Virus record (IMG/VR): IMGVR_UViG_3300027816_000401
Location: 1 to 23,965 of that record
Strand: one strand, 5' to 3'
From: a virus
Length of the DNA: 23,965 nucleotides
Shown here: piece after piece, positions 17,601 to 23,355 of the stretch
Layout: every line of letters starts with the position of its first letter
Position numbering within the stretch: position 1 is the stretch's first letter
Notes under the pieces: generated by a model
Told to the model about the DNA's origin: nothing
The model's database searches: none
The model's input: only the letters and a program-made list of their open reading frames with translations
Translations under genes and position numbers: made by a program

Positions 17601-20600
17601 TGGTACGATTGCGGAAGCATATGCACCAAACGTAAAAGTTGCAACAGCTGGTACCGGATTCGGTCTAAACACCACATCAGCAACAGAATCGGTTGCATTA
17701 CTTGGAAATATGGGCAACCTAGACTTAACAAGTTTTGCTGGTACACTAACCCACGGTGCTCGAAACGTTTATGGTAACCTTACATTCCCACCCACTGGTG
17801 GCACTTTCACATCGGGTACAGTTGCAACAACACTTGCAGCTACATCAGGCACAGAGAGCATCACATACAACGGAAGAACAATTGATTTTCCATTAACGAT
17901 CAATGGAACAGGTGGAACATTTGTTGCAAACGGACCAATAAACATAGGTGCAACAAGAACCTTTACATTGCAAAACGGAACATTTAATTCGGCGTTTCAT
18001 TCTATTACTGCTAACAACATAACTATATCAACAGGAAATGTTGCGATAAGCAATGTTGTTGCTGCAAGTTATCCAATAGTACACACAAGTGGTAATTTGA
18101 CTTTAAGTTCTAACGTGTCCACCGGAAAATATACACTCGATTCAGGAAGTTTAAATTTAAACAATTTCGAATTAACCTGCAACAACTTTGTATCAGTAAC
18201 AACAACTCCAAGAGCTATAAATTTTGAAACAGGGAGATTAATAGTAAGCAACAGTTCTGGTGGAACAATATGGAACACCGGCACAATTACAAATCTTTCA
18301 ACAAGTGGTTCAGATAACGTAACTATTTCTTCTGGTGGAACTGCTGCAACAACAATAAATCCCGGTTCATTATCGGAAGCCAATTCAATAAACTTTAGTT
18401 TTCCGGCTGCAGGATCTTACAATTTGACAATAACATCAGGATCAGCAGTTAAAACACTGGACTTTAGAGGACCAGTTAGTGGTGGTTATGTTGGCACTTT
18501 AATAAATGGTAATAGAACTGTTTTTGGTGATTTTATAACTTCTACAGGAATGTCTTTGCAGGCAGGAGGAGGAACAACAACATTTGCAAATACATCTTCA
18601 GTTCAAAATATCGTAAGCAATGCGAAGACATTTGACTTTCCAATAACAATAGATGCTACTGGTGGAACAGTAAGGTTGCGTGACGCATTAACTATAGGAC
18701 CAACAAGAACAACAACATTGACTGCCGGCACACTTGACTTAAACGACTTCCTATTAGATACAACAAGTTTTTCTTCAACAAACTCAAACTTGAGATCAAT
18801 TGCATTTGCAAATACAGGAAGAATTCAATTAGCACCATCTACAGCTGTAACATTTTGGAATACAGGAACAACAACCAATTTCAGTCATACGGGTAATAGT
18901 AATATAAGAACAGTTAGCACAGGCGCAGTAACAAAAACAATCAACACTGGTACAATGAATGAAAGCCAGTCCATGAATTGGTTTTTAAATGATTCGGCCG
19001 GCACAATAGCTTTTACTTCAGGTAATGCTGTTAAAAATTTAGTTATTCAAGGAGCATTCACATTAACAAATATTCCCATGTCATTATATGGCAATTACAC
19101 ATATGTTACCGCAACAGCATTAACAGCTGGTACCAATGCATGGACATTTGCTGGAAATAACCAGACAATCAATACTGGTGGTTTGACGCATGATTTTCCA
19201 TGGACATTTGATAACACTGGCATATCGATATTATCTGCGGCCGCGACAATTGGATCAACGAGACAAACAACTTTAGCGAACGGTATTTTTGATTTAAATG
19301 GATTCAACTATACGACAGGAAGTTTCTTTACAAATCCAGGTAACAAAACATTACAATTCGATGGTTCAACACTGACAATTTCCGGTAGTGGTTTCAATAA
19401 TGCCAACAATACCGGATTTAGCACTATTGCTGGTTCAAATACTGGAACAATCAGTCTAACAAGCAGTTCAGCAAAAACTTTTGCAGGAAATAATGCAATT
19501 TATGTAGCCAATTTGAATCAGGGCGGAACTGGTGCACTCACTGTAACAGGTAACAATTCATTTAAAGACATTACTGCATCGATAACATCGTCTGCAAATA
19601 CAACTATTTTATTGACGGCTGGCACAACAACAACAGTAAATAATTTTACTTTAAGTGGTACAGCATCATTTGAACCAACACTGAATAGTACAGTAGAAGG
19701 TTCAAGAGCAATTATATTCCGCGCCACGGGTACAAATACAATTCATTCTGGTGCGGATTACATAATCTGTAGAAATATTGAATTCACTCCTTATTCTATT
19801 GATGGTTCCGATTATCTTCGTTGGTGGGTTGGGGCAAACTCCAGTAGTTTGAACAATAACAGAGGAGCAGTATTTCAAACATATGATGCAAACACTTCAC
19901 CAAAAGTTTATATCGTAGAAGCCAATACTGCTTGGACAGTTCCTGATGACTTTAACGTAAGCAACAATACAATACATATGTTTGGTGCCGGTGGTGCCGG
20001 TGCACCCGGTCTTGAACAATATGACACAACTAGACAAACACGCGGTGGCGGCGGTGGCGGCGGCGGTGGTTATACATTAATAACCAATTTATATGCTCAA
20101 AAAAATCAAAAAATTAATTTAGAAGTTGGTCTTGGGGGAAATGATTCACTTCAGGCGAATGGTGGAAACACAAAATTAATATCGTGGTATGGTGTTTATA
20201 ATGCCGGCGGCGGCCAAGGTGCAGGAAACGGATTAACAGGATTGAATAAATCGGCCGGCGGTGTTGGTGGATCCGGATTGACTTATAATGGAGGAACCGG
20301 AGGATCTGGATCTGTTAATGCAGGTTTAACTTACACATTTTCTGGTGGCGGCGGTGGCGCCGGCGCGGGTGGTCCACTTGGTAATGGAGGAAATGGTGGT
20401 AATGGTGCTGGTATTTCATCATCATTGAGTGATGAACCTAGTGCAGGCGGCGGAGGCGGCGGTAACGGTGGAGGAACTGCCGGATCTAATGGTATTGTTA
20501 CGAATGGTAGTACTCCCGGAACAGGTGGTTCAGGAGGTAACAACGCAATAGGTTTTGGACGTGGAATTGGAACCACAGGAAATCCTTCCTCACTAAGTTT

Positions 20601-20922
20601 TTCTGGTGGTGGTGGTGCCGGCGCAGGAAGTACCACATCAACAGGATCAGGAGATGGAAGTACAGGTATTGATGTATTAAATTCTTTCGGTGGAGGTTCC
20701 GGTTCTGGTGGCGGTGCATCAAAAGGTAACTCTATTAGTCGAAACACGGGAATTGCTGGAAATTATGGTGCCGGCGGTGGTGGCGGCGGTGCATCTAGAA
20801 GAAACGTTGCTACAACAACATATCTAGGTGATGGTTCAAGTGGTGCTAATGGTGGTATCATCATTGTTTACAAGCCATCAACAATACCTAGTTCTAACGG
20901 TTCATTCTTCTCAGTATTTTGA
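11644..20922 (+). CDS. Giant repeat adhesin with polyglycine tip (3092 residues)
   Basis: One uninterrupted frame of 9279 bases with AGGA at 11634-11637. The N-terminus (ADRYWVGGTGTWN) matches a start used by several phage surface proteins. About twelve related repeats follow. Their FGTG-like markers lie near bases 12156, 12901, 13675, 14464, 15048, 15636, 16230, 16842, 17454, 18220, 18801 and 19354. Each unit runs LxLNxFxL...FSSxxSxxRTLxFGTGxIxL...TIWDTxTxTNLTxxGTP, Thr/Ser-rich, suggesting beta-helix or beta-solenoid stacks. A TAWTVPDDF motif near base 19927 opens a tip of about 330 residues rich in Gly, including nine Gly in a row (20044-20070). This is like Gly-rich receptor-binding tips and gp38-type adhesins. 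Probably the main host-recognition fibre. No peptidase, lyase or chaperone motif was seen. Confidence 0.8.
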   Translation: MADRYWVGGTGTWNTTSTTNWSATSGGASGASVPTTADNVIFDQAGTYTVTMIGALACLNITVSAGVVTLNGFNDPGLTVAGSWSTIAGTVWSQATGIIVTFTSTTARTITSGGVQFPGRFNFNGAGGTWTLQDNIFVVTSVNLTAGTLELGSFVLSTRRFFSDGTTARTINFGTGNITLDNNSSSSTTIWGTSTNTNLTISGTPLVITKCSGAISTTTMTVNTGALSEANSISFQLNDTTGFGKIEFPVGSVVRNLTLNGNMPLSTPFGITIYGNYTYISGTITATAYPWTFAGTSGTKTISTGAATHNLPFTLDGAGSTFLLDTNLTLGATRVLTLTNGTFDQNAKTITSANTTVVTGSVTVNNLNISSLVHTSGTLTLGTAATVLSSSFSAGTLQLGSFTLTTRVFYSSGSGVRTLNFGTGKIVLNSSTTNTIWDTSTITNLTISGTPLVECIGGGTGVTKIINTGALSEANSISFSLLETTGTVTYTFTAGNRVRNLVINGVQTISNIAITIFGALTHTTTNGTTTFTAGANAWTFGATSGSYNITPATVFQFPLIFNGIGGTWVLQSNLTTASTRSITFSNGTVDFNNQRITSGTGQVSVNNGTSVTILNASDDLGSYINHSAGTLVLGSNCAFQRYILSSGTLNLNNFSLSCTTGTSLETNFDASGSLTRTINFGTSGNIRVIRNAGTNGVVCNINNTAGLTISGTPLVIVEGSGAITRTLDIASGFTQTNAISFQLNATGGTVTFTSLARVGNLTVNGTFTFTVGALFIFGSYTYVSGTLTSSTASEGWNFVATSGSHTIDFGGVTHDTIVNFGVNAVSTAVYTYNSNITIGATKAVRYDSGTWDFNNKNFSTGASVTFQNQSITFRNTGGTSINFPLSITHGSQVAGASVTLEANLTTTGTYSLTGNPCRLNLGSSVLTAQIFSSSVGNARTLDFGTGRIDLTGNNGTIWDTGTIGSMAYAGTVYIRSTYTGAVGTRTFNTGAMSEAVAAGFNVVTSGSSGVVIGASSDTVALTGAFNNFDLTGFTGTLSNTLRTIYGNFTIPTSGGTLTSGANATTFSGAGTELITTNGRTLGFPITVNGTGTTRLAGALTLSSTLTTTLTAGTLDLNGFTLTTGAFSSSGSGVRTLAFGTGQLALALNGATIFTVETATNFSTTGTVYVNSTYTGATGTRTFVTGFTQAQAAGYDVKTSGTTGIVIGASSDIVAFTGNFNDFNLTSFTGTLSNTARILYGNLTIPASGGTLTSGSSITTLTPNGTKTIDTNGRLLDFQFTITAGAGTSTLLSNFTLGSTRELTLTSGTFDLNNFVASAGGFSSSNSNARTLAFGTSGEFRSSANDRVIWDTTTATNFVYTGTPKIFASYAGATGLRQFNFGTGLAEAYVFNIKFAATAQTDAVTIATSTDIISISGNIKDLDLTNSTNTFGANQRTIYGNFTVPAAGGSLSSTTFVTTFAGSSGTSVITTNGRSIPFPFTFNGAGKTFQLADALTSTQILTLTAGTLDLNNFIYTALSLSSTGTGVRSISFGTTGQITVTGSVIDIFDFTTATNFTWTGTHRIFASYTGSTSSRTCRFGTINEAYTFNIKFASTAQADALTFALSTDNLNMTGNIKDFDFRNATCSISAEARTVYGNYTLPATGGTLTAGNLVGTTTTFAGSSGTSVITTNGRSIPVPIVFNGTGKTFQIAGAVTVTSGYNPAVTLTAGTLDLNNLTYTTTTFASSGTGVRSILFGTTGQITVTSSNATLVDISTGTNFSWTGTSKIVSTYASSVGTRTFNIGNTAAIDSAYAFDVIVGTGSGINLSASATDIVTLTGIFNNVDLRGFIGILSNTARSIAGNFYIPSTGGTYTAGTSVTTFIGNTSTYIVDTATRVLDFPFTFNGSATWNIANTFTSGSSTTVSTRTLTLTSGNVSFGSVQINCGLFSSTNSNARNLDFGASGRILLLNSVTSTLWDTTIGTNFTWTGNFDVDCNFTGAITKTINFGTIAEAYAPNVKVATAGTGFGLNTTSATESVALLGNMGNLDLTSFAGTLTHGARNVYGNLTFPPTGGTFTSGTVATTLAATSGTESITYNGRTIDFPLTINGTGGTFVANGPINIGATRTFTLQNGTFNSAFHSITANNITISTGNVAISNVVAASYPIVHTSGNLTLSSNVSTGKYTLDSGSLNLNNFELTCNNFVSVTTTPRAINFETGRLIVSNSSGGTIWNTGTITNLSTSGSDNVTISSGGTAATTINPGSLSEANSINFSFPAAGSYNLTITSGSAVKTLDFRGPVSGGYVGTLINGNRTVFGDFITSTGMSLQAGGGTTTFANTSSVQNIVSNAKTFDFPITIDATGGTVRLRDALTIGPTRTTTLTAGTLDLNDFLLDTTSFSSTNSNLRSIAFANTGRIQLAPSTAVTFWNTGTTTNFSHTGNSNIRTVSTGAVTKTINTGTMNESQSMNWFLNDSAGTIAFTSGNAVKNLVIQGAFTLTNIPMSLYGNYTYVTATALTAGTNAWTFAGNNQTINTGGLTHDFPWTFDNTGISILSAAATIGSTRQTTLANGIFDLNGFNYTTGSFFTNPGNKTLQFDGSTLTISGSGFNNANNTGFSTIAGSNTGTISLTSSSAKTFAGNNAIYVANLNQGGTGALTVTGNNSFKDITASITSSANTTILLTAGTTTTVNNFTLSGTASFEPTLNSTVEGSRAIIFRATGTNTIHSGADYIICRNIEFTPYSIDGSDYLRWWVGANSSSLNNNRGAVFQTYDANTSPKVYIVEANTAWTVPDDFNVSNNTIHMFGAGGAGAPGLEQYDTTRQTRGGGGGGGGGYTLITNLYAQKNQKINLEVGLGGNDSLQANGGNTKLISWYGVYNAGGGQGAGNGLTGLNKSAGGVGGSGLTYNGGTGGSGSVNAGLTYTFSGGGGGAGAGGPLGNGGNGGNGAGISSSLSDEPSAGGGGGGNGGGTAGSNGIVTNGSTPGTGGSGGNNAIGFGRGIGTTGNPSSLSFSGGGGAGAGSTTSTGSGDGSTGIDVLNSFGGGSGSGGGASKGNSISRNTGIAGNYGAGGGGGGASRRNVATTTYLGDGSSGANGGIIIVYKPSTIPSSNGSFFSVF
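12308..12347 (+). repeat. 40-base direct repeat, copy 1
   Basis: Identical to 13040-13079, 732 bases apart, in the first two adhesin repeats (NTGALSEANSISF). Confidence 0.8.
13040..13079 (+). repeat. 40-base direct repeat, copy 2
   Basis: Partner of 12308-12347. Confidence 0.8.
16011..16064 (+). repeat. 54-base direct repeat, copy 1
   Basis: Identical to 16611-16664, exactly 600 bases or 200 codons away, encoding TTFAGSSGTSVITTNGRS in two adjacent adhesin repeats. It is the longest exact repeat I found in the window. Confidence 0.85.
16611..16664 (+). repeat. 54-base direct repeat, copy 2
   Basis: Partner of 16011-16064. Confidence 0.85.
19978..20880 (+). other. Glycine-rich tip domain of the adhesin
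   Basis: About 300 residues with many GGxGG and GGGGG runs, separated by short linkers such as LTYTFS and NSFGG. Local DNA is GGT/GGC-rich, much higher in GC than its surroundings. The runs suggest a polyglycine II-type packed tip as in T-even gp38 and S16-like adhesins; this is by analogy only. Confidence 0.65.
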
Positions 20923-20926
20923 TGAA

Positions 20927-20934
20927 GATAAATA
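20927..20934 (+). promoter_or_regulatory. Late promoter-like box GATAAATA
   Basis: Lies 18 bases before the ATG of the gp13 gene, after the adhesin stop. It is followed by CCCTATAGGG and the GGGGG ribosome binding site at 20943-20947. The same seven-base core recurs at other gene starts here. Confidence 0.5.
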
Positions 20935-20935
20935 A

Positions 20936-20945
20936 CCCTATAGGG
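20936..20945 (+). promoter_or_regulatory. Palindrome CCCTATAGGG overlapping the gp13 ribosome binding site
   Basis: A perfect 10-base palindrome that includes the first three G of the Shine-Dalgarno. It could weakly pair in RNA, or be chance. Confidence 0.3.
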
Positions 20946-20952
20946 GGATATA

Positions 20953-21729
20953 ATGTCAGAACCAATTACAACCAGATCAAAATTCAAAGAATATTGCCTA
21001 AGACGTTTAGGTTTTCCTGTCATTGAAATCAACGTTGACGATGATCAAGTAGAAGACAGAATTGATGATGCACTACAATATTGGCAAGATTATCACTTTG
21101 ATGGCTTACAGAAAATATACTTCATCAAAAGAATTGATCAGACAGACATAAACAACAGATATCTGAATTTGGCTGAAGCCAGAGATTCTGCAAACAACCT
21201 TTCAGAAATAACTGGTGTAACCAGAATATTTCCAATGTATGACTCTCAGGCAACTATCACTATGTTTGACTTGAGATACCAGTTGCGTCTAAATGAATTG
21301 TATGACTTCACCTCTGCATCATACATCAACTATACAATGACAATGCAACACCTGCGTATGTTAGAACAACTTTTCACTGGTGAGGTTCCCATTCGTTACC
21401 AAAGACATATGCAGAAACTGTTTATTGATTGGGCTTGGGGATCTTCGCAAGTTCCTGTTGGTCAAGTTGTCATCATCGAGTGTTATGGTGTGATCAATCC
21501 TGATGCGTATGGTAGAGTCTGGAACGACCGTTGGTTGAAAGAGTATGCAACTGCACTCATCAAGAGAAGTTGGGGAAATAACCTGAAGAAGTTTGCCGGA
21601 GTTCAATTACCAGGCGGTGTCATATTGAATGGTGATAAGATTTATAACGAAGCCGTAGATGAAATTAAGTTGTTGGAAGCCGATATGGAAAAAAATTATG
21701 GCGGAATTTTAGACTGGTACATGAATTAA
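20953..21729 (+). CDS. 13: Neck protein, T4 gp13 homologue
   Basis: 258 residues, with GGGGG five bases before the ATG. It matches the gp13 family of T4-like phages in layout: an acidic N-terminal helix with EYCLRRLGFPVIEI and DDALQYWQDYHFDG, a central region of helices (MTMQHLRMLEQLF) and a C-terminal part with WAWGS, NPDAYGRVWNDRWLKEYATALIK and a Gly-rich loop (VQLPGGVILNG). With gp14 it completes the neck that joins the head to the tail. It is shorter than T4 gp13, as is usual in marine relatives. Its order with gp14 and gp15 is the T4 order, broken here by a homing endonuclease. It ends DWYMN, and the TAA is 62 bases before the endonuclease start. Confidence 0.85.
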   Translation: MSEPITTRSKFKEYCLRRLGFPVIEINVDDDQVEDRIDDALQYWQDYHFDGLQKIYFIKRIDQTDINNRYLNLAEARDSANNLSEITGVTRIFPMYDSQATITMFDLRYQLRLNELYDFTSASYINYTMTMQHLRMLEQLFTGEVPIRYQRHMQKLFIDWAWGSSQVPVGQVVIIECYGVINPDAYGRVWNDRWLKEYATALIKRSWGNNLKKFAGVQLPGGVILNGDKIYNEAVDEIKLLEADMEKNYGGILDWYMN

Positions 21730-21763
21730 GATACAATTCAAGTACCCCCAAAAAGTCCTTTTT

Positions 21764-21771
21764 TATAAATA
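21764..21771 (+). promoter_or_regulatory. Exact T4 late promoter TATAAATA
   Basis: A perfect match to the T4 late consensus, 20 bases before the endonuclease ATG. Transcription would be expected to start near 21777, giving a leader of only about 15 bases. It could also supply transcripts for gp14 and gp15. Confidence 0.65.
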
Positions 21772-21778
21772 CTTTTAT

Positions 21779-21783
21779 GGAGG
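21779..21783 (+). promoter_or_regulatory. Ribosome binding site GGAGG deciding the endonuclease start
   Basis: Ideal spacing of 8 bases to the ATG at 21792. The upstream ATG at 21777 overlaps this site and is rejected. Confidence 0.75.
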
Positions 21784-21791
21784 ACAAATCT

Positions 21792-22469
21792 ATGAAAGTA
21801 TATTGTATAGAAAACAAACTGAGTGGTAAAAAATATATCGGCATAACCAAAGGCACCATAGAAAGAAGATTTAAGAGACATATTGAAATTGCTAAGTATA
21901 AAGAAAAAAAACAACACTTACATAAAGCAATGATAAAATATGGCATAGAAAATTTCACAGTTTATGAATTGGATTTTGCCAACTCCAAAGAAGAATTATT
22001 TGAAAAAGAAAAGAATTGGATAAAAAAACTCGACACGAAAAATAATGGTTATAATGAAACTGATGGTGGTGAAGGAACTTGGGGTTGGAAACCATCACCA
22101 GAAAAACAAAAAATATTAAATGAAAAACAAAAAGAATTGTGGAAAGAAAATTTAAAACTAAGAGAAGAACACTCCAAAAAAGCTAAAGAACGATGGAATA
22201 GTTTGTCTGATTTTGAAAAAGAAAAAAGAAAATTAAATTTTTTAGAAGTGCGAAAACTTACATCAGGTTCCAAAGGCAAAACATGGAAGTTATCTGAAGA
22301 AACTAAATTAAAAATGAGTTGTTCAAAAAAAGGTTGGGTAATGACGGATGAAACAAGAAAAAAATTAAGTGAGATTGCAAAGAATAGAAAACCAAGAAAA
22401 CATTCACCAGAAACAATTCAGAAAATGAAAGAATCTGCTTTGAAAAGAACGCGAAAGATAGGTACCTAA
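21792..22469 (+). CDS. GIY-YIG homing endonuclease with NUMOD3-like repeats
   Basis: 225 residues. The N-terminal catalytic domain has Tyr4-Cys5-Ile6 (GIY strand), Tyr15-Ile16-Gly17 (YIG), the catalytic-type Arg26 in ERRFKRH and Glu73 in EKNWI, then an NGYNETDGG loop. After a charged helical linker come three NUMOD3-type DNA-binding segments, beginning KTWKLSEETKLKM, WVMTDETRKKL and KHSPETIQKM. It is Lys-rich and its DNA is A-rich compared with its neighbours, as expected for recent entry. Such free-standing endonucleases of T4-like phages cut a site in related phages that lack the gene and spread by repair. It sits between neck genes 13 and 14 and stops one base before the gp14 ATC. No group I intron core fits, because the frame is coding right up to gp14. 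Confidence 0.85.
   Translation: MKVYCIENKLSGKKYIGITKGTIERRFKRHIEIAKYKEKKQHLHKAMIKYGIENFTVYELDFANSKEELFEKEKNWIKKLDTKNNGYNETDGGEGTWGWKPSPEKQKILNEKQKELWKENLKLREEHSKKAKERWNSLSDFEKEKRKLNFLEVRKLTSGSKGKTWKLSEETKLKMSCSKKGWVMTDETRKKLSEIAKNRKPRKHSPETIQKMKESALKRTRKIGT
22460..22462 (+). promoter_or_regulatory. AGG core of a possible Shine-Dalgarno for gp14 at ATC 22471
   Basis: Lies inside the end of the endonuclease gene with an 8-base gap to ATC 22471. Spacing is good but the core is only three bases. Confidence 0.35.
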
Positions 22470-22470
22470 A

Positions 22471-23355
22471 ATCGCAACATCCGTTTATTTTAACAATTAC
22501 AACTCGATTGCAGAGCAACGGGTTGTTGAAGATTTGATAGTTGAATCTATTAAGATAATGGGATTTGATTCCTACTACTGCCCAATCTTCAATCAAGAAG
22601 ATAGAGATATACTGTATGGTGAAGATCCAATCAAGAAATTCAAGTCAGCATTTCCTGTTGAATTCTACCTTTCGAATGCTTTGGAATACATGGGCGACAA
22701 AGAGTTCTTTACCAAGTTTGGTTTAGAAATTCGAAACAATGCAAACGTCATCATTTCAAAGCGTTCTTTCTCTCAACGTGTACCACAAAACATATTTACA
22801 AGACCACGTGAGGGTGATTTGATTTATGTTCCGTTCTTAAATGGTACGGGTGAATTGTTTGAGATCAAATTTGTAAATCAAACAAAAGACTTCTTCACAC
22901 TTGGTCGCAAGATTCCGTTCTTCTATGAACTGGAACTTGAGAAGTTCAAGTATTCACAAGAAGTTATCGATACTGGTATAGCAGATATTGATGATGTTGT
23001 TACCCAGTCCAGTTACACAATCGATCTCACGGTTCGTAACGGAAACGCAAACAACTATTCACAAAAAGAAATTGTATTCCAGTCAGACGACAGAACACTT
23101 GCAAACGCATCCACGACAGCAACTGTACAAAACTGGAATGCATCATCAAATGTTCTAAGTGTGACAAACGTTTATGGTGAATTCACAGACAATGTTACAA
23201 TTATTGGTGCAACAAGTAATGCACAGTACATGCTAACATCTTATAATCCTTTGAAAGACAGTGTGCCAAACGAAAACTATGACAATATGTACATAGAAGA
23301 CCAGGCAAACAACATCATTGATTTTACGGAAATTAATCCGTTCGGAAAAATTTAA
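22471..23355 (+). CDS. 14: Neck protein, T4 gp14 homologue, with non-ATG (ATC?) start
   Basis: The frame, read from ATC 22471, gives 294 residues beginning IATSVYFNNY, then AEQRVVEDLIVESIKIMGFDSYYCP. This fits the gp14 family, where the first residues are typically M-A-T-x-VYF, so ATC stands where ATG is expected. The in-frame stop TAG at 22459 leaves only VPK before that Ile. The first common start codon in frame, TTG 22534, would drop 21 conserved residues. Later parts (ILYGEDP, PREGDLIYVPF, FFTLGRKIPF) also fit gp14. It overlaps the next gene at TAATG. With gp13 it forms the neck. The start is uncertain: an AUC start, a +1 frameshift at ACC UAA, the TTG start, or a sequence error are all possible. 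Confidence 0.75.
   Translation: MATSVYFNNYNSIAEQRVVEDLIVESIKIMGFDSYYCPIFNQEDRDILYGEDPIKKFKSAFPVEFYLSNALEYMGDKEFFTKFGLEIRNNANVIISKRSFSQRVPQNIFTRPREGDLIYVPFLNGTGELFEIKFVNQTKDFFTLGRKIPFFYELELEKFKYSQEVIDTGIADIDDVVTQSSYTIDLTVRNGNANNYSQKEIVFQSDDRTLANASTTATVQNWNASSNVLSVTNVYGEFTDNVTIIGATSNAQYMLTSYNPLKDSVPNENYDNMYIEDQANNIIDFTEINPFGKI

Noticed and set aside
11772-20747. Many minus-strand open frames opposite the adhesin
   Set aside because: They are shadows of the Thr/Gly-rich coding strand, without ribosome binding sites or recognisable domains.
21750-21764. AAAAAG-TC-CTTTTT hairpin as a terminator after gp13
   Set aside because: The loop would have only two bases and the stem is nearly all A-T.
21716-22465. 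GGTAC at both ends of the endonuclease region as a target duplication
   Set aside because: Five bases is too short to separate from chance, and homing does not normally leave target duplications.
21730-22470. Group I intron carrying the endonuclease
   Set aside because: The endonuclease frame runs to within one base of gp14, leaving no room for the 3' intron core. The upstream exon would also have to fuse gp13 to gp14.
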